A stretch of DNA of 64,000 nucleotides from Falsirhodobacter algicola (GTDB lineage Bacteria; Pseudomonadota; Alphaproteobacteria; Rhodobacterales; Rhodobacteraceae). Of this stretch, positions 27,014-35,276 are shown one piece after another (position 1 is the first letter of the stretch; the number at the start of each line of letters is the position of its first letter). The stretch covers positions 1-64,000 of the forward strand of contig NZ_CP047291.1 of NCBI RefSeq assembly GCF_018279165.1. Direction: 5' to 3'. Position numbers and translations under genes: made by a program. The notes below the pieces were generated by a model. The model was not told the DNA's origin. It did no database searches and saw only the letters and a program-made list of their open reading frames with translations.

Positions 27014-28480
27014 ATGTCGGACGTTCGGACCTCTCCCGCCGCCTTTGCGCGGCCAGACGACCTGATCGAGGAATCGATCCTGCCCACCCGCATCGCGGAT
27101 CGGTCGATCTCGGCCATGGGCTATACATGGATGTTCGTCGGCATCGCCGTCATCATCGCCGGATATTCGCTGGGCGCCTCGGGCGTCGGTGCGGGCATGT
27201 CCTTGGGTACGGTCATGCTGACGGTGCTGATGGCGAACCTGCTGATCGGCGCCGTCATGCTGCTGAGCGCCGATATCGGCACCGAGCACGGGCTGTCCTT
27301 CGCCGTCTATCTGCGCGCGCCCTTCGGAACGCGCGGCACGCATTTCCCGGCACTGATGCGCGGGCTGGTGGCGGCGGCGTGGTTCGGGGTGCAGACCTAT
27401 CTCGGGGCGCTGGCGCTGAACGGGATCGGGCAGTACTTCCTCGGGTTCGACAACTGGGTGGTGTGGTACGCCGCCTTTGCCGCGCTGCAGATCGTGAACA
27501 CCGCGATGGGCATCAAATCGGTGGAACGTCTGGCCGCGCTGGCCGCGCCCGCCATCCTCGCGATTTCCATCTGGATGTATTTCCGGCTGGAAGGGGTGGC
27601 CGATCAGCAGGGCATCAACATCTGGACGCAGGTCGGAACGCCGCAGATGTCGCTGGCGGTGCTGTTCGTCGCCAATCTGGGCTTCTGGTCCACGCTGGCC
27701 GTGGACATCCCGAACCTGACGCGGTTCGTGCGCACCACGCCCGGCGCCACTAGCTTCTGGAAGCGCAATCGCAGCGTGTTTGCGGGGCAACTGATCGCGC
27801 TGCCGGTCACGCAGGCGCTGATCGCGGGCCTCGGGGGCATCTCGCTTCTGGCGACGGGCAACTGGAACCCGGTGGAGGTGATCCAGTCCGAGGCGACGGG
27901 CGTGACGCTGATCGTGCTCTTCGCGCTCGTGGTGCTGGCGCAATGGTCCACGAACAACGCGGCCAACCTCATCCCCTCGGCGCTGACGCTGGTGAACCTT
28001 GCGCCGCGCTGGATCGGCTATCGCCGCGCGGTGGTGCTGGCGGGAATCGTCGGCACGCTTTGCTTCCCTTGGGCGCTTCTGAACAACCTGTTCGTGTTCC
28101 TCAGCTATTGCGGGGCGTTCCTGTCGGGGATCGGCGGCATCATGATGGCCGATTACTACGTCCTGCGCCGCCGCCGCCTGAACGTGCCGCAGCTTTACGA
28201 TCCGATGGGGCAGTACCGCTATGTCGGGGGGTTCAATCCGGCGGGCATCGTCGCTTGGGTGCTGGCGGGCAGCGTGGCGGCCAGCTTCGTCGACTATTCC
28301 TTCGTCATCGGCTTCCCGCTCGGTTTCGTGGCCTATCTGGTGCTGATGAAGGCCGTGGTGATGCCGCGCTTCACGCAGATCGAATGCGAGGCGAGCGATC
28401 CTGCGCGCTATCTGGCGACCTCGGTCGGAAAGAACTGGGTGCATGACGGGGGCGGCGCGTTCCGCCACGAACCGGCATAA
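27014..28480 (+). CDS. NCS1-family nucleobase permease (probable uracil transporter)
   Basis: A 488-residue inner-membrane protein with about 12 hydrophobic helices. GYTWMFVGIAVIIAGYSLGA, AAAWFGVQTYLGALALNGI and LAQWSTNNAANLIPSALTLV are typical of NCS1 cytosine/uracil/hydantoin symporters. It follows rutD by 25 bases with GGAG before the ATG. Many rut operons instead carry RutG of the NCS2 family; here NCS1 appears to do the job. Substrate is inferred from the operon. Confidence 0.9.
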   Translation: MSDVRTSPAAFARPDDLIEESILPTRIADRSISAMGYTWMFVGIAVIIAGYSLGASGVGAGMSLGTVMLTVLMANLLIGAVMLLSADIGTEHGLSFAVYLRAPFGTRGTHFPALMRGLVAAAWFGVQTYLGALALNGIGQYFLGFDNWVVWYAAFAALQIVNTAMGIKSVERLAALAAPAILAISIWMYFRLEGVADQQGINIWTQVGTPQMSLAVLFVANLGFWSTLAVDIPNLTRFVRTTPGATSFWKRNRSVFAGQLIALPVTQALIAGLGGISLLATGNWNPVEVIQSEATGVTLIVLFALVVLAQWSTNNAANLIPSALTLVNLAPRWIGYRRAVVLAGIVGTLCFPWALLNNLFVFLSYCGAFLSGIGGIMMADYYVLRRRRLNVPQLYDPMGQYRYVGGFNPAGIVAWVLAGSVAASFVDYSFVIGFPLGFVAYLVLMKAVVMPRFTQIECEASDPARYLATSVGKNWVHDGGGAFRHEPA

Positions 28481-28493
28481 CGCGGGACAAAGC

Positions 28494-28523
28494 GCATCGG
28501 GGCTGCTACACCCGCCCCGATGC
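28494..28523. terminator. Hairpin between the NCS1 permease gene and rutR
   Basis: GCATCGGGGC (28494-28503) pairs perfectly with GCCCCGATGC (28514-28523) across 10 bases. It lies right after the permease stop and covers the most upstream ATG of the rutR frame. No T run follows. It may end the rut transcript or limit rutR translation. Confidence 0.5.
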
Positions 28524-29182
28524 AACCTATGACAGACCCTATGCCCCGGCCCAAGACCCGCAACCAGCTCGAGAAACGCAAGGTGATCCTTGAGGCCGCG
28601 CTGGAGATCTTTTCCGAAAACGGCCTGCGCGGCGCCACGCTGGAGATGATCGCCACACAGGCCGGACTGTCCAAGCAGAACCTGATCTATTACGTCCCGA
28701 CCAAGGAAGCGCTCTATGTCGAATTGCTCGAAGGGCAGCTTGATGCGTGGCTGCAACCCTTGCGCGACATCGACGCCGCCGGCGATCCGCAGACCGAGAT
28801 CCTGACCTATGTCCGCCGCAAGCTAACGCTGTCGGAAACGATGCCCCGCGAAAGCCGCCTCTTCGCGACGGAGATGCTTCAGAACGCGCCCCGCCTGTCG
28901 CCCGTGCTGTCGGGGCGTTTGCGCGCGCTGGTGGATGAAAAGGCCGCGATCCTTGCCGGATGGGCGCGGGACGGGCGCATCGCCCCGCTCGATCCGCATC
29001 ACCTGATCTTCGCCATCTGGTCCATGACGCAGCATTACGCCGATTTCGACGTGCAGATCTCGGCGGTGCTGGGGCCGGATCGCGCGCCGCGCCGCCACCG
29101 CGAGGCGGAGGCCTTCGTCACCGCCGCCATCCTGCGCATCATCGACCCGGCCCCCCTTGCCCATGACGGCGGGGCTGCATAA
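28520..29182 (+). CDS. rutR: TetR-family pyrimidine utilisation regulator RutR
   Basis: A protein of up to 220 residues. The HTH is at about 20-65 (FSENGLRGATLEMIATQAGL, then SKQNLIYYVPTKEALY), followed by a TetR ligand domain with SRLFATEMLQNAPRL and DPHHLIFAIWSMTQHYADF, the latter close to E. coli RutR. It represses the rut genes in the absence of uracil through the box at 24020-24035. Starts at 28520, 28529 and 28541 are all possible. None has a clear SD, and the first lies in a hairpin, so the true start may be 9 or 21 bases later. Confidence 0.92.
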   Translation: MQPMTDPMPRPKTRNQLEKRKVILEAALEIFSENGLRGATLEMIATQAGLSKQNLIYYVPTKEALYVELLEGQLDAWLQPLRDIDAAGDPQTEILTYVRRKLTLSETMPRESRLFATEMLQNAPRLSPVLSGRLRALVDEKAAILAGWARDGRIAPLDPHHLIFAIWSMTQHYADFDVQISAVLGPDRAPRRHREAEAFVTAAILRIIDPAPLAHDGGAA

Positions 29183-29196
29183 CATCACGCCCGAAT

Positions 29197-29278
29197 CCGT
29201 TGGGGTGCCCATCCAGGGCTGAGAGGCGAAAGCCAACCCATCGAACCTGATCCGGTTAGCACCGGCGGAGGGAACGGA
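29197..29278 (+). ncRNA. TPP riboswitch (THI element)
   Basis: The aptamer core is nearly canonical: GGGGTGCCC, then GGGCTGAGAG, ACCC, GAACCTGATCCGGTTAGCA and CCGGCGGAGGGAACGG. Outer bases CCGT and ACGG can close the basal helix. It lies between rutR and thiO and would bind thiamine pyrophosphate and shut down the thi operon. The expression platform is probably the hairpin at 29320-29341. Confidence 0.95.
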
Positions 29279-29319
29279 ACGACGCGCCGGGGCAGATCAC
29301 GCCCCCGGTCCGTCCCGTG

Positions 29320-29341
29320 CCCCCTTGCCGGACAAAGGGGG
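29320..29341 (+). promoter_or_regulatory. SD-sequestering hairpin, probable riboswitch expression platform
   Basis: CCCCCTT (29320-29326) pairs with AAGGGGG (29335-29341) over an 8-base loop. The 3' strand is the purine-rich SD that sits just before the ATG at 29344. With no T run after it, this looks like translational rather than transcriptional control. Alternative pairing with the aptamer's 3' side is expected but was not folded. Confidence 0.65.
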
Positions 29342-29343
29342 AC

Positions 29344-29397
29344 ATGACGATGCGCAGCCGACCGACCCGTTTCCACACCGCCCGGCGCCTTCCGTGA
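29344..29397 (+). CDS. Possible 17-residue leader peptide upstream of thiO
   Basis: ATG 29344 has an AGGGGG SD within 3 bases and opens a 17-codon frame (MTMRSRPTRFHTARRLP) whose TGA overlaps the GTG start of thiO as GTGA. thiO has no SD of its own, so ribosomes may reach it by coupling from this short frame. The peptide is arginine-rich and unlike known proteins. Its importance may lie only in being translated. Confidence 0.45.
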   Translation: MTMRSRPTRFHTARRLP

Positions 29398-30371
29398 CGG
29401 CGATCACCGTGATCGGCTGCGGTGTCGCGGGCCTTGCCGTCGCCGCCGAACTTACCGCCCGCGGCCGGCCCCTGCGCCTCTTGGACCGGCAGGCGGATGC
29501 TGGCCCGCATCAATGTTCGTGGTGGGCGGGCGGAATGCTTGCCCCCGATTGCGAAGGCGACACCGCCGAAGAGGCTGTCGTCCGCCTTGGCCGCGAGGCG
29601 GCCGATTGGTGGCAGGCGCAGGGCGCCGCCGTGACGCGGGCCGGAACCCTCGTTCTGGCACCGCAGCGCGACCGCGCAGAGATCGACCGCTTCGCCCGCC
29701 GCGTACCCGCCCGCAGCCTCGATGGCGCGGGCATCGCGGCGCTCGAACCCGATCTGGCGGGGCGTTTCGCCCGGGGCCTCCATGTGGAGGGCGAGGCGCA
29801 TCTTGCCCCGCGCGACGCGCTGGCGGCCCTGCGCCGCCGGTTGGAGGCCGCGGGCATCCACCCCGAGACTGGCCCAGCCCCCACGGACGGCATCACCATC
29901 GACTGCCGCGGCCTTGCCGCCCGCGACGCGCTGCCCGATCTGCGCGGGGTCCGGGGCGAGATGGTCGTCCTGCGCGCGCCCGATCTGAATCTAACCCGCC
30001 CGGTGCGGCTGCTGCATCCGCGCTATCCCCTTTATGTCGTGCCGCGCGGGGGCGGGGTGCATATGCTCGGCGCCACGCAGATCGAAAGCGGCGGGCGCGG
30101 CCCGGCCACGGTGCGCGCCGCGCTCGAACTCCTCAGCGCGGCCTATGCCCTGCACCCCGCCTTCGCCGAGGCCGAGATCCTCGAACTGGGCGCCGATGCG
30201 CGCCCCGCCTTTCCCGACAACCTGCCGCGCATCCGCAGACGCGGCAGCACCATTCACGTCAACGGCCTGTTCCGTCACGGATTCCTTCTAGCGCCTGCCA
30301 TGGCGCGGATGGTGGCGGACTGGCTCTGCTGCGGCATCACACCGGAGGTTTGCGATGAGGATAACCGTTAA
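29394..30371 (+). CDS. thiO: Glycine oxidase-like FAD-dependent oxidoreductase ThiO
   Basis: A 325-residue D-amino-acid-oxidase-fold protein. ITVIGCGVAGLAVAAELTAR is the FAD motif, QCSWWAGGMLAPDCEGD follows, and INVNGLFRHGFLLAPAMARM is the expected C-terminal pattern (the second residue block reads IHVNGLFRHG). ThiO oxidises glycine to dehydroglycine for thiazole synthesis. GTG 29394 is chosen through the GTGA overlap with the leader frame; an in-frame TTG at 29325 lies inside the regulatory hairpin and is unlikely. The 3' end overlaps thiS by 17 bases. Confidence 0.9.
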   Translation: MTAITVIGCGVAGLAVAAELTARGRPLRLLDRQADAGPHQCSWWAGGMLAPDCEGDTAEEAVVRLGREAADWWQAQGAAVTRAGTLVLAPQRDRAEIDRFARRVPARSLDGAGIAALEPDLAGRFARGLHVEGEAHLAPRDALAALRRRLEAAGIHPETGPAPTDGITIDCRGLAARDALPDLRGVRGEMVVLRAPDLNLTRPVRLLHPRYPLYVVPRGGGVHMLGATQIESGGRGPATVRAALELLSAAYALHPAFAEAEILELGADARPAFPDNLPRIRRRGSTIHVNGLFRHGFLLAPAMARMVADWLCCGITPEVCDEDNR

Positions 30372-30552
30372 CGGCACCCCCGAGGAGGTGACGGCCACCA
30401 CCCTTGCCGAGGCGCTGACCGCCCTTGGCCGGGACGGCGACACCGTGGCCACCGCCCTGAACGAAGAGTTCGTGCCCGCCGCCGCCCGCGCCGCCACCCC
30501 GATCGCCCCCGGCGACCGGATCGAGATCGTCGCGCCGCGGCAGGGGGGCTGA
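30355..30552 (+). CDS. thiS: Sulfur carrier protein ThiS
   Basis: A 65-residue ubiquitin-fold carrier that ends in GG, the residues adenylated by ThiF and then thiocarboxylated. [21 protein letters not shown] and [14 protein letters not shown] are typical. It starts inside the end of thiO and stops 2 bases before thiG. Confidence 0.95.
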   Translation: MRITVNGTPEEVTATTLAEALTALGRDGDTVATALNEEFVPAAARAATPIAPGDRIEIVAPRQGG

Positions 30553-30554
30553 TC

Positions 30555-31325
30555 ATGCCGGATTTCTATGGAACGCCCGTCGCCTCGCGGATGATGCTGG
30601 GCACGGCGCAATACCCCTCGCCTGCCACGCTGGAGGCGGCCTTCCGCCGCTCGGGCGCGGGGATCGCCACCGTCTCGGTCCGGCGCGAGGCCGCCGCCGG
30701 GGAGGGCGCGCCGTTCTGGGCGCTGGTGCGCGATCTGGGGGTGCGCGTGATGCCCAACACCGCCGGCTGCCACACCGCGCGCGAGGCGGTGACGACCGCC
30801 CGCATGGCGCGCGAATTGTTCGGCACCGATTGGATCAAGCTGGAGGTGATCGGCCATGCCGACACGCTGCAACCCGATCCGTGGGGGCTGGTGGAGGCCG
30901 CGACGATCCTCTGCGCCGAAGGGTTCCGCGTCTTTCCCTACACCACCGAGGATCTGGTTCTGGCCGCGCGCCTCTTGGATGCGGGCTGCGAGGTGCTGAT
31001 GCCGTGGGGCGCGCCGATCGGCACCGGGATGGGGCTGGCGAACCCCTACGGTCTGCGGGCGCTGCGCGCGCAGTTCCCCGATGTGCCGATGGTGATCGAT
31101 GCGGGCCTCGGCCGTCCCAGCCATGCCGCCGAGGCGATGGAGATGGGCTTCGACGCCATCCTTCTGAACACCGCCGTCGCGCGCGCCGACGATCCCCCCG
31201 CCATGGCCGAAGCCTTCGCCTCTGCGGTGAAGGCGGGCCGTCTCGGCTACGAGGCCGGCGCGATGGAGCCGCGGGACATGGCCGCGCCCTCCACCCCGCT
31301 GATCGGTCGGGCGTTCCTGTCATGA
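30555..31325 (+). CDS. thiG: Thiazole synthase ThiG
   Basis: A 256-residue TIM-barrel enzyme joining 1-deoxyxylulose 5-phosphate, dehydroglycine and ThiS thiocarboxylate into the thiazole. The Schiff-base lysine is in [32 protein letters not shown] and [20 protein letters not shown] are signature segments. ATG follows thiS with GGGG nearby; the stop overlaps thiE in an ATGA. Confidence 0.96.
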   Translation: MPDFYGTPVASRMMLGTAQYPSPATLEAAFRRSGAGIATVSVRREAAAGEGAPFWALVRDLGVRVMPNTAGCHTAREAVTTARMARELFGTDWIKLEVIGHADTLQPDPWGLVEAATILCAEGFRVFPYTTEDLVLAARLLDAGCEVLMPWGAPIGTGMGLANPYGLRALRAQFPDVPMVIDAGLGRPSHAAEAMEMGFDAILLNTAVARADDPPAMAEAFASAVKAGRLGYEAGAMEPRDMAAPSTPLIGRAFLS

Positions 31326-31918
31326 CGCTGGATCGTTTCTATCCGATCTTCGACGATGTGCGCTGGCTCGAACGGATGCTGCCCTTGGGGGTGCGCCTCG
31401 TGCAGCTGCGCCTGAAGGACCGCAGCGAGGCCGACATCCGCGATCAGTTGGCGCGGGGGCGCGCGCTTTGCGCCGCGCAGGGGGCGGTGCTGGTGGTCAA
31501 CGATCATTGGCAGGCCGCGATCGATCTGGGCTGCGACTGGCTGCATCTGGGGCAGGAGGATCTGGACGGGGCCGATCTGCGCGCGATCCGCCGCGCGGGG
31601 TTGCGCCTTGGCATCAGCACCCATGACCGCGCCGAGCTCGACCGGGCGCTGGCGCTCGGGGCGGATTACATCGCGCTCGGCCCGGTATGGCCGACCGTCC
31701 TCAAGGTGATGAAATGGCACGAGCAGGGGGTGGATCGGCTGACCGAATGGAAGCGTCTGGCCCCCGACATTCCCCTCGTCGCGATCGGCGGGCTGTCGGT
31801 GGCGCGCGCGCCGCAGGCCTTCGCCGCCGGGGCGGACATCGTTTCGGTCGTGACCGACATTACCCTGTCCTCCGACCCCGAGGGCCGGGTGCGCGATTGG
31901 ATCGGGTCCACGCGATGA
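31322..31918 (+). CDS. thiE: Thiamine-phosphate synthase ThiE
   Basis: A 198-residue TIM-barrel enzyme that couples HMP-pyrophosphate to thiazole phosphate. [51 protein letters not shown] and [14 protein letters not shown] are visible. The usual GPVFPTxTK reads GPVWPTVLK, so it may be a thiamine-pathway ThiE subtype common in this lineage (inference). It overlaps thiG and thiF by ATGA junctions. Confidence 0.92.
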   Translation: MTLDRFYPIFDDVRWLERMLPLGVRLVQLRLKDRSEADIRDQLARGRALCAAQGAVLVVNDHWQAAIDLGCDWLHLGQEDLDGADLRAIRRAGLRLGISTHDRAELDRALALGADYIALGPVWPTVLKVMKWHEQGVDRLTEWKRLAPDIPLVAIGGLSVARAPQAFAAGADIVSVVTDITLSSDPEGRVRDWIGSTR

Positions 31919-32898
31919 GCCGCTACGAACGCCAGATCGCGGTGCCCGGCTTCGGGCCCGCCGCGCAGGGGCGGCTGCGAGAGGCCCATGCGCTGGTGAT
32001 CGGCGCGGGCGGGCTTGCTGCGCCCGTGCTGCAATACCTCGTCGGGGCGGGGATCGGCCGCATCCGCCTCGTCGATCCCGACCGGGTGGAGGCGGGCAAT
32101 CTGCACCGCCAGACGCTGTTCACCGCCGCCGATATCGGCGCGCCCAAGGTCGCCGCCGCCGCGCAGCGCCTTGCCGCGCTGAACCCCGACACGCAGGTGG
32201 AGGCGCGGGCCCTGCATTTCGATCCCGCCACCGCCCCGGCGCTGATCGCGGGCACCGATCTGGTGATCGACTGCGCCGACAGTTTCGCGGCCAGCTACAC
32301 CGCCTCGGATCATTGCCGGGCGGTGGGGACGGCGCTGATCAGCGCCTCGGTCACGGGGATGGCGGGCTATGCGGGCGGCTTTTGCGGCGGCGCGCCCAGC
32401 CTGCGGGCGCTGTTTCCCGACCTGCCCGCACGGATGGGAAGCTGCGCCGAGGACGGCGTTCTCGGCCCCGTCGTCGGCACGGTCGGCGCGCTTCAGGCGC
32501 AGATGGCGCTGGCGCATCTGGCGGGGCTGCACCCGTCGCCGCTGGGGCGGCTCGTCAGCTTCGATGCGGCGGGGTGGCGCTTTGGCGGCTTTTCCTTTGC
32601 TGCCGCGCCCGAACCGGCAAAGGCCCACCGCTTCATCGCCGCCGCAGAGATTGCGCCGGACGATTTCGTCGTCGATCTGCGCGCCCCGGACGAAGGCCCG
32701 CCCCCCGTGCCCCATGCCCGCCGCCACGCCGTCGGTGCCTTCGGCCCCGGTGGCCCGCGCCCGCCCGCCGGGGCGCGCGCCGTCCTGTGCTGCCGCAGCG
32801 GATTACGCGCATGGCAGGCCGCCACCCGCCTGTCCGCCGTCTGGAACGGCCCCATCACCCTCGTCGCCCTTGGCGACACCACCGGAGAGACCGCATGA
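31915..32898 (+). CDS. thiF: ThiF-type adenylyltransferase fused to a rhodanese-like domain
   Basis: A 327-residue protein. Residues 1-235 form an E1-like adenylyltransferase with [39 protein letters not shown] and [17 protein letters not shown]. Residues about 240-327 form a short rhodanese-like domain with [12 protein letters not shown], whose cysteine could carry persulfide. The zinc CxxC pairs found in E. coli ThiF are not visible. It would adenylate ThiS and, through the fused domain, deliver sulfur. MoeB-like work is an alternative, but operon position favours ThiF. Confidence 0.9.
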   Translation: MSRYERQIAVPGFGPAAQGRLREAHALVIGAGGLAAPVLQYLVGAGIGRIRLVDPDRVEAGNLHRQTLFTAADIGAPKVAAAAQRLAALNPDTQVEARALHFDPATAPALIAGTDLVIDCADSFAASYTASDHCRAVGTALISASVTGMAGYAGGFCGGAPSLRALFPDLPARMGSCAEDGVLGPVVGTVGALQAQMALAHLAGLHPSPLGRLVSFDAAGWRFGGFSFAAAPEPAKAHRFIAAAEIAPDDFVVDLRAPDEGPPPVPHARRHAVGAFGPGGPRPPAGARAVLCCRSGLRAWQAATRLSAVWNGPITLVALGDTTGETA

Positions 32899-33830
32899 GA
32901 TACCTCGCCGTGCTGCTGTGCCTGATGGCCGGCCCCGCCGCTGCCGCCGACCGCCTGACCGTGATGCTAGACTGGTTCGTCAATCCCGATCACGGCCCCC
33001 TCATCATCGCCGAGCACGAGGGCTTCTTCGCCGACGAGGGGCTCGAGGTGGAACTCGTAGCCCCCGCCGATCCGGCCGATCCGCCGAAGATGGCCGCCGC
33101 CGGGCGCGCCGATATCGCCGTGTCCTATCAGCCGCAGCTGCACCTTCAGGTCGCCGAGGGGTTGCCGCTGAAACGCGTCGGCACGCTGATCGCGACCCCG
33201 CTCAACTGTCTTCTGGTGCTGAAGGATGGCCCGATCCACGACATCGCCGATCTGCGGGGCCGCCGCGTCGGCTTTTCCGTCGCCGGGGTGGAGGAGGCGA
33301 TGCTGGGCGCCATGCTCGCCCCCGCCGGGATGGGGATGGACGATGTCGAGATGGTCAATGTGAATTGGTCGCTCTCGCCCGCGCTGATGTCGGGGCAGGT
33401 GGATGCCGTCATCGGCGCGTTCCGCAACTTCGAACTGAACCAGATGAAGATCGAGGGCGTGGAGGGGCGCTGCTTCTATCCCGAGGAAAGCGGCGTTCCG
33501 AGCTATGACGAGCTGATCTACGTCGCGAACCCGGACCTCGTGAACCCCAAGGTGATCGCCCGGTTCCTGGCTGCAACCGAACGCGCCGTGCAGTTCATGG
33601 TGAACCACCCCGAGGAAAGCTGGGCGATCTTCGCCGCCCATGCCCCCGAACTGAACGACGCGCTGAACGCGATGGCGTGGGACGACACGCTGCCGCGCTT
33701 TGCGCTGCGCCCGGCGGCGCTGGATGCGGGCCGCTATGCCCGGTTCGAGCGGTTCTTGTCGGATCGCGGGCTGATCGAAGGGGTGCGTCCGGTTTCCGAT
33801 CTGGCGGTCGCGCCGGATGGCGGGGAATGA
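32895..33830 (+). CDS. thiY: ABC transporter substrate-binding protein for thiamine pyrimidine precursor (ThiY-like)
   Basis: A 311-residue periplasmic protein. The first 18 residues ([18 protein letters not shown]) form a signal peptide. [59 protein letters not shown] and FRNFELNQM are typical of the NMT1/THI5-like family that binds formylaminopyrimidine. It couples to thiF and thiZ by ATGA overlaps, so precursor import is tied to thiazole synthesis. Confidence 0.92.
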   Translation: MRYLAVLLCLMAGPAAAADRLTVMLDWFVNPDHGPLIIAEHEGFFADEGLEVELVAPADPADPPKMAAAGRADIAVSYQPQLHLQVAEGLPLKRVGTLIATPLNCLLVLKDGPIHDIADLRGRRVGFSVAGVEEAMLGAMLAPAGMGMDDVEMVNVNWSLSPALMSGQVDAVIGAFRNFELNQMKIEGVEGRCFYPEESGVPSYDELIYVANPDLVNPKVIARFLAATERAVQFMVNHPEESWAIFAAHAPELNDALNAMAWDDTLPRFALRPAALDAGRYARFERFLSDRGLIEGVRPVSDLAVAPDGGE

Positions 33831-34549
33831 TCGCCCCCGCCCTGATCTTCGAAGGCCGGGTGCTGGCGCGCGGGCGCGCGCTGGTCGGCCCCGTCCGGCT
33901 GGAGGTGCCGGGCGGGCGATGGACCTGCCTTCTCGGCCCGTCGGGGATCGGGAAATCGACGCTTCTGCATGCCTTCGCGGGGCTGACCGACGGGCTGTCG
34001 ATCGACGGGACCGTCGGGGCGGGGGATGGCCGCCCGCTGGCCGGGCGCACCGCGCTGATGGCGCAGGCCGACGGGCTGCTGCCATGGCTGACCGCGCAGG
34101 AAAACGTGGTGCTGGGCGATCGTCTGCGCCGCCGCCGCCCCGATGCGGAGCGCGCCCGCGCGCTCTTGGCCCGCGCCGGCCTTGCGGGGCTGGAGGGGCG
34201 CAAGCCCGGAGCGCTTTCGGGCGGGCAGCGCCAGCGGGCCGCACTTGCCCGCACCCTCTACGAGGATCGGCCCGTGGTGCTTCTCGATGAGCCGTTCTCG
34301 GCGCTCGATGTCGCGAACCGGGCGCGGATGCAGGATCTTGCGGCGCGCGCATTGGCGGGCCGCACCGTGCTGCATGTCACCCACGATCCGGCCGAGGCCG
34401 CGCGCCTTGGCCATGCGATCCGCCTTCTGACGCCGCAGGGCATCGCCGCCATCCCGCCGCCCGATCTGCCCGCCCCGCGCGCCCCCGACCATGCCTGCAC
34501 GCTGGAACTGACGGGCCGATTGACGCGCCAGTTGCTGGAGGCCGCATGA
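33827..34549 (+). CDS. thiZ: ABC transporter ATPase (ThiZ-like)
   Basis: A 240-residue ATPase with Walker A GPSGIGKST (about 36-44), Q-loop in LMAQADGLLPWLT, signature LSGGQRQR, Walker B VVLLDEPFSALD and switch histidine in HVTHDPAEA. It drives import of the pyrimidine precursor bound by the preceding protein. It overlaps both neighbours by 4 bases. Confidence 0.92.
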   Translation: MIAPALIFEGRVLARGRALVGPVRLEVPGGRWTCLLGPSGIGKSTLLHAFAGLTDGLSIDGTVGAGDGRPLAGRTALMAQADGLLPWLTAQENVVLGDRLRRRRPDAERARALLARAGLAGLEGRKPGALSGGQRQRAALARTLYEDRPVVLLDEPFSALDVANRARMQDLAARALAGRTVLHVTHDPAEAARLGHAIRLLTPQGIAAIPPPDLPAPRAPDHACTLELTGRLTRQLLEAA

Positions 34550-35274
34550 AGGCCGTGATCGCGCTTCTGGTCGGGGTGGGGCTGTGGCAGGCGGCGGTCC
34601 TCGTCTTGGACATGCCGCCCTTCATCCTGCCCGGCCCGGCCCGCACCGCCGCCGCCCTGTGGGAAAACCGCGCCCTTCTGGCCAACCACGGCGTCATCAC
34701 CCTGACCGAGGTGCTGCTGGGCCTGACGCTGGGCGTCGGCCTTGGCGGGCTGACGGCGCTCCTTCTGGCGGCGATGCCGCGCGTGGCGGCGGTGCTGGGT
34801 CCGATCCTCGTCTTCAGCCAAGCCGTACCGGTCTTCGCCCTCGCGCCGGTGTTCACCCTATGGTTCGGCTATGGGCTCGGCTCGAAGGTGGCGATGGCGC
34901 TCCTGATCATCTATTTCCCCGTCACCTCGGCCTTTCTGGACGGGCTGCGCGCGACGCCCGCCCCATGGGTCGATCAGGCGCGCATCATGGGGGCCTCGCC
35001 GCGCCGCATCCTGTGGTGCGTGCGCATGCCCGCCGCGCTGCCCGCGCTCTTGTCGGGGCTGCGGCTGGCGGCGGTCTATGCGCCGATCGGGGCGATCATC
35101 GGCGAATGGGTCGGGGCGTCGCGGGGCCTTGGCTATCTGATGCTGCTGGCCAATGGGCGGGCCAAGATCGACCTGATGTTCGCCGCGATCCTCGTCGTGG
35201 CGGCCATGGCGATCGGGCTGCACCGGGCGGTCGATACGCTCGCCCGGGGCATGGAGGCAAGGCGCCTGCGCTGA
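34546..35274 (+). CDS. thiX: ABC transporter permease (ThiX-like)
   Basis: A 242-residue SsuC/TauC-type permease with about six membrane helices. The EAA loop is DQARIMGASPRRILWCVRMP, and IGAIIGEWVGASRGLGYLML is family-typical. It is the last gene of the thi operon. Its stop is only two bases from the convergent oxidoreductase stop at 35277. Confidence 0.92.
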   Translation: MKAVIALLVGVGLWQAAVLVLDMPPFILPGPARTAAALWENRALLANHGVITLTEVLLGLTLGVGLGGLTALLLAAMPRVAAVLGPILVFSQAVPVFALAPVFTLWFGYGLGSKVAMALLIIYFPVTSAFLDGLRATPAPWVDQARIMGASPRRILWCVRMPAALPALLSGLRLAAVYAPIGAIIGEWVGASRGLGYLMLLANGRAKIDLMFAAILVVAAMAIGLHRAVDTLARGMEARRLR

Positions 35275-35276
35275 GG

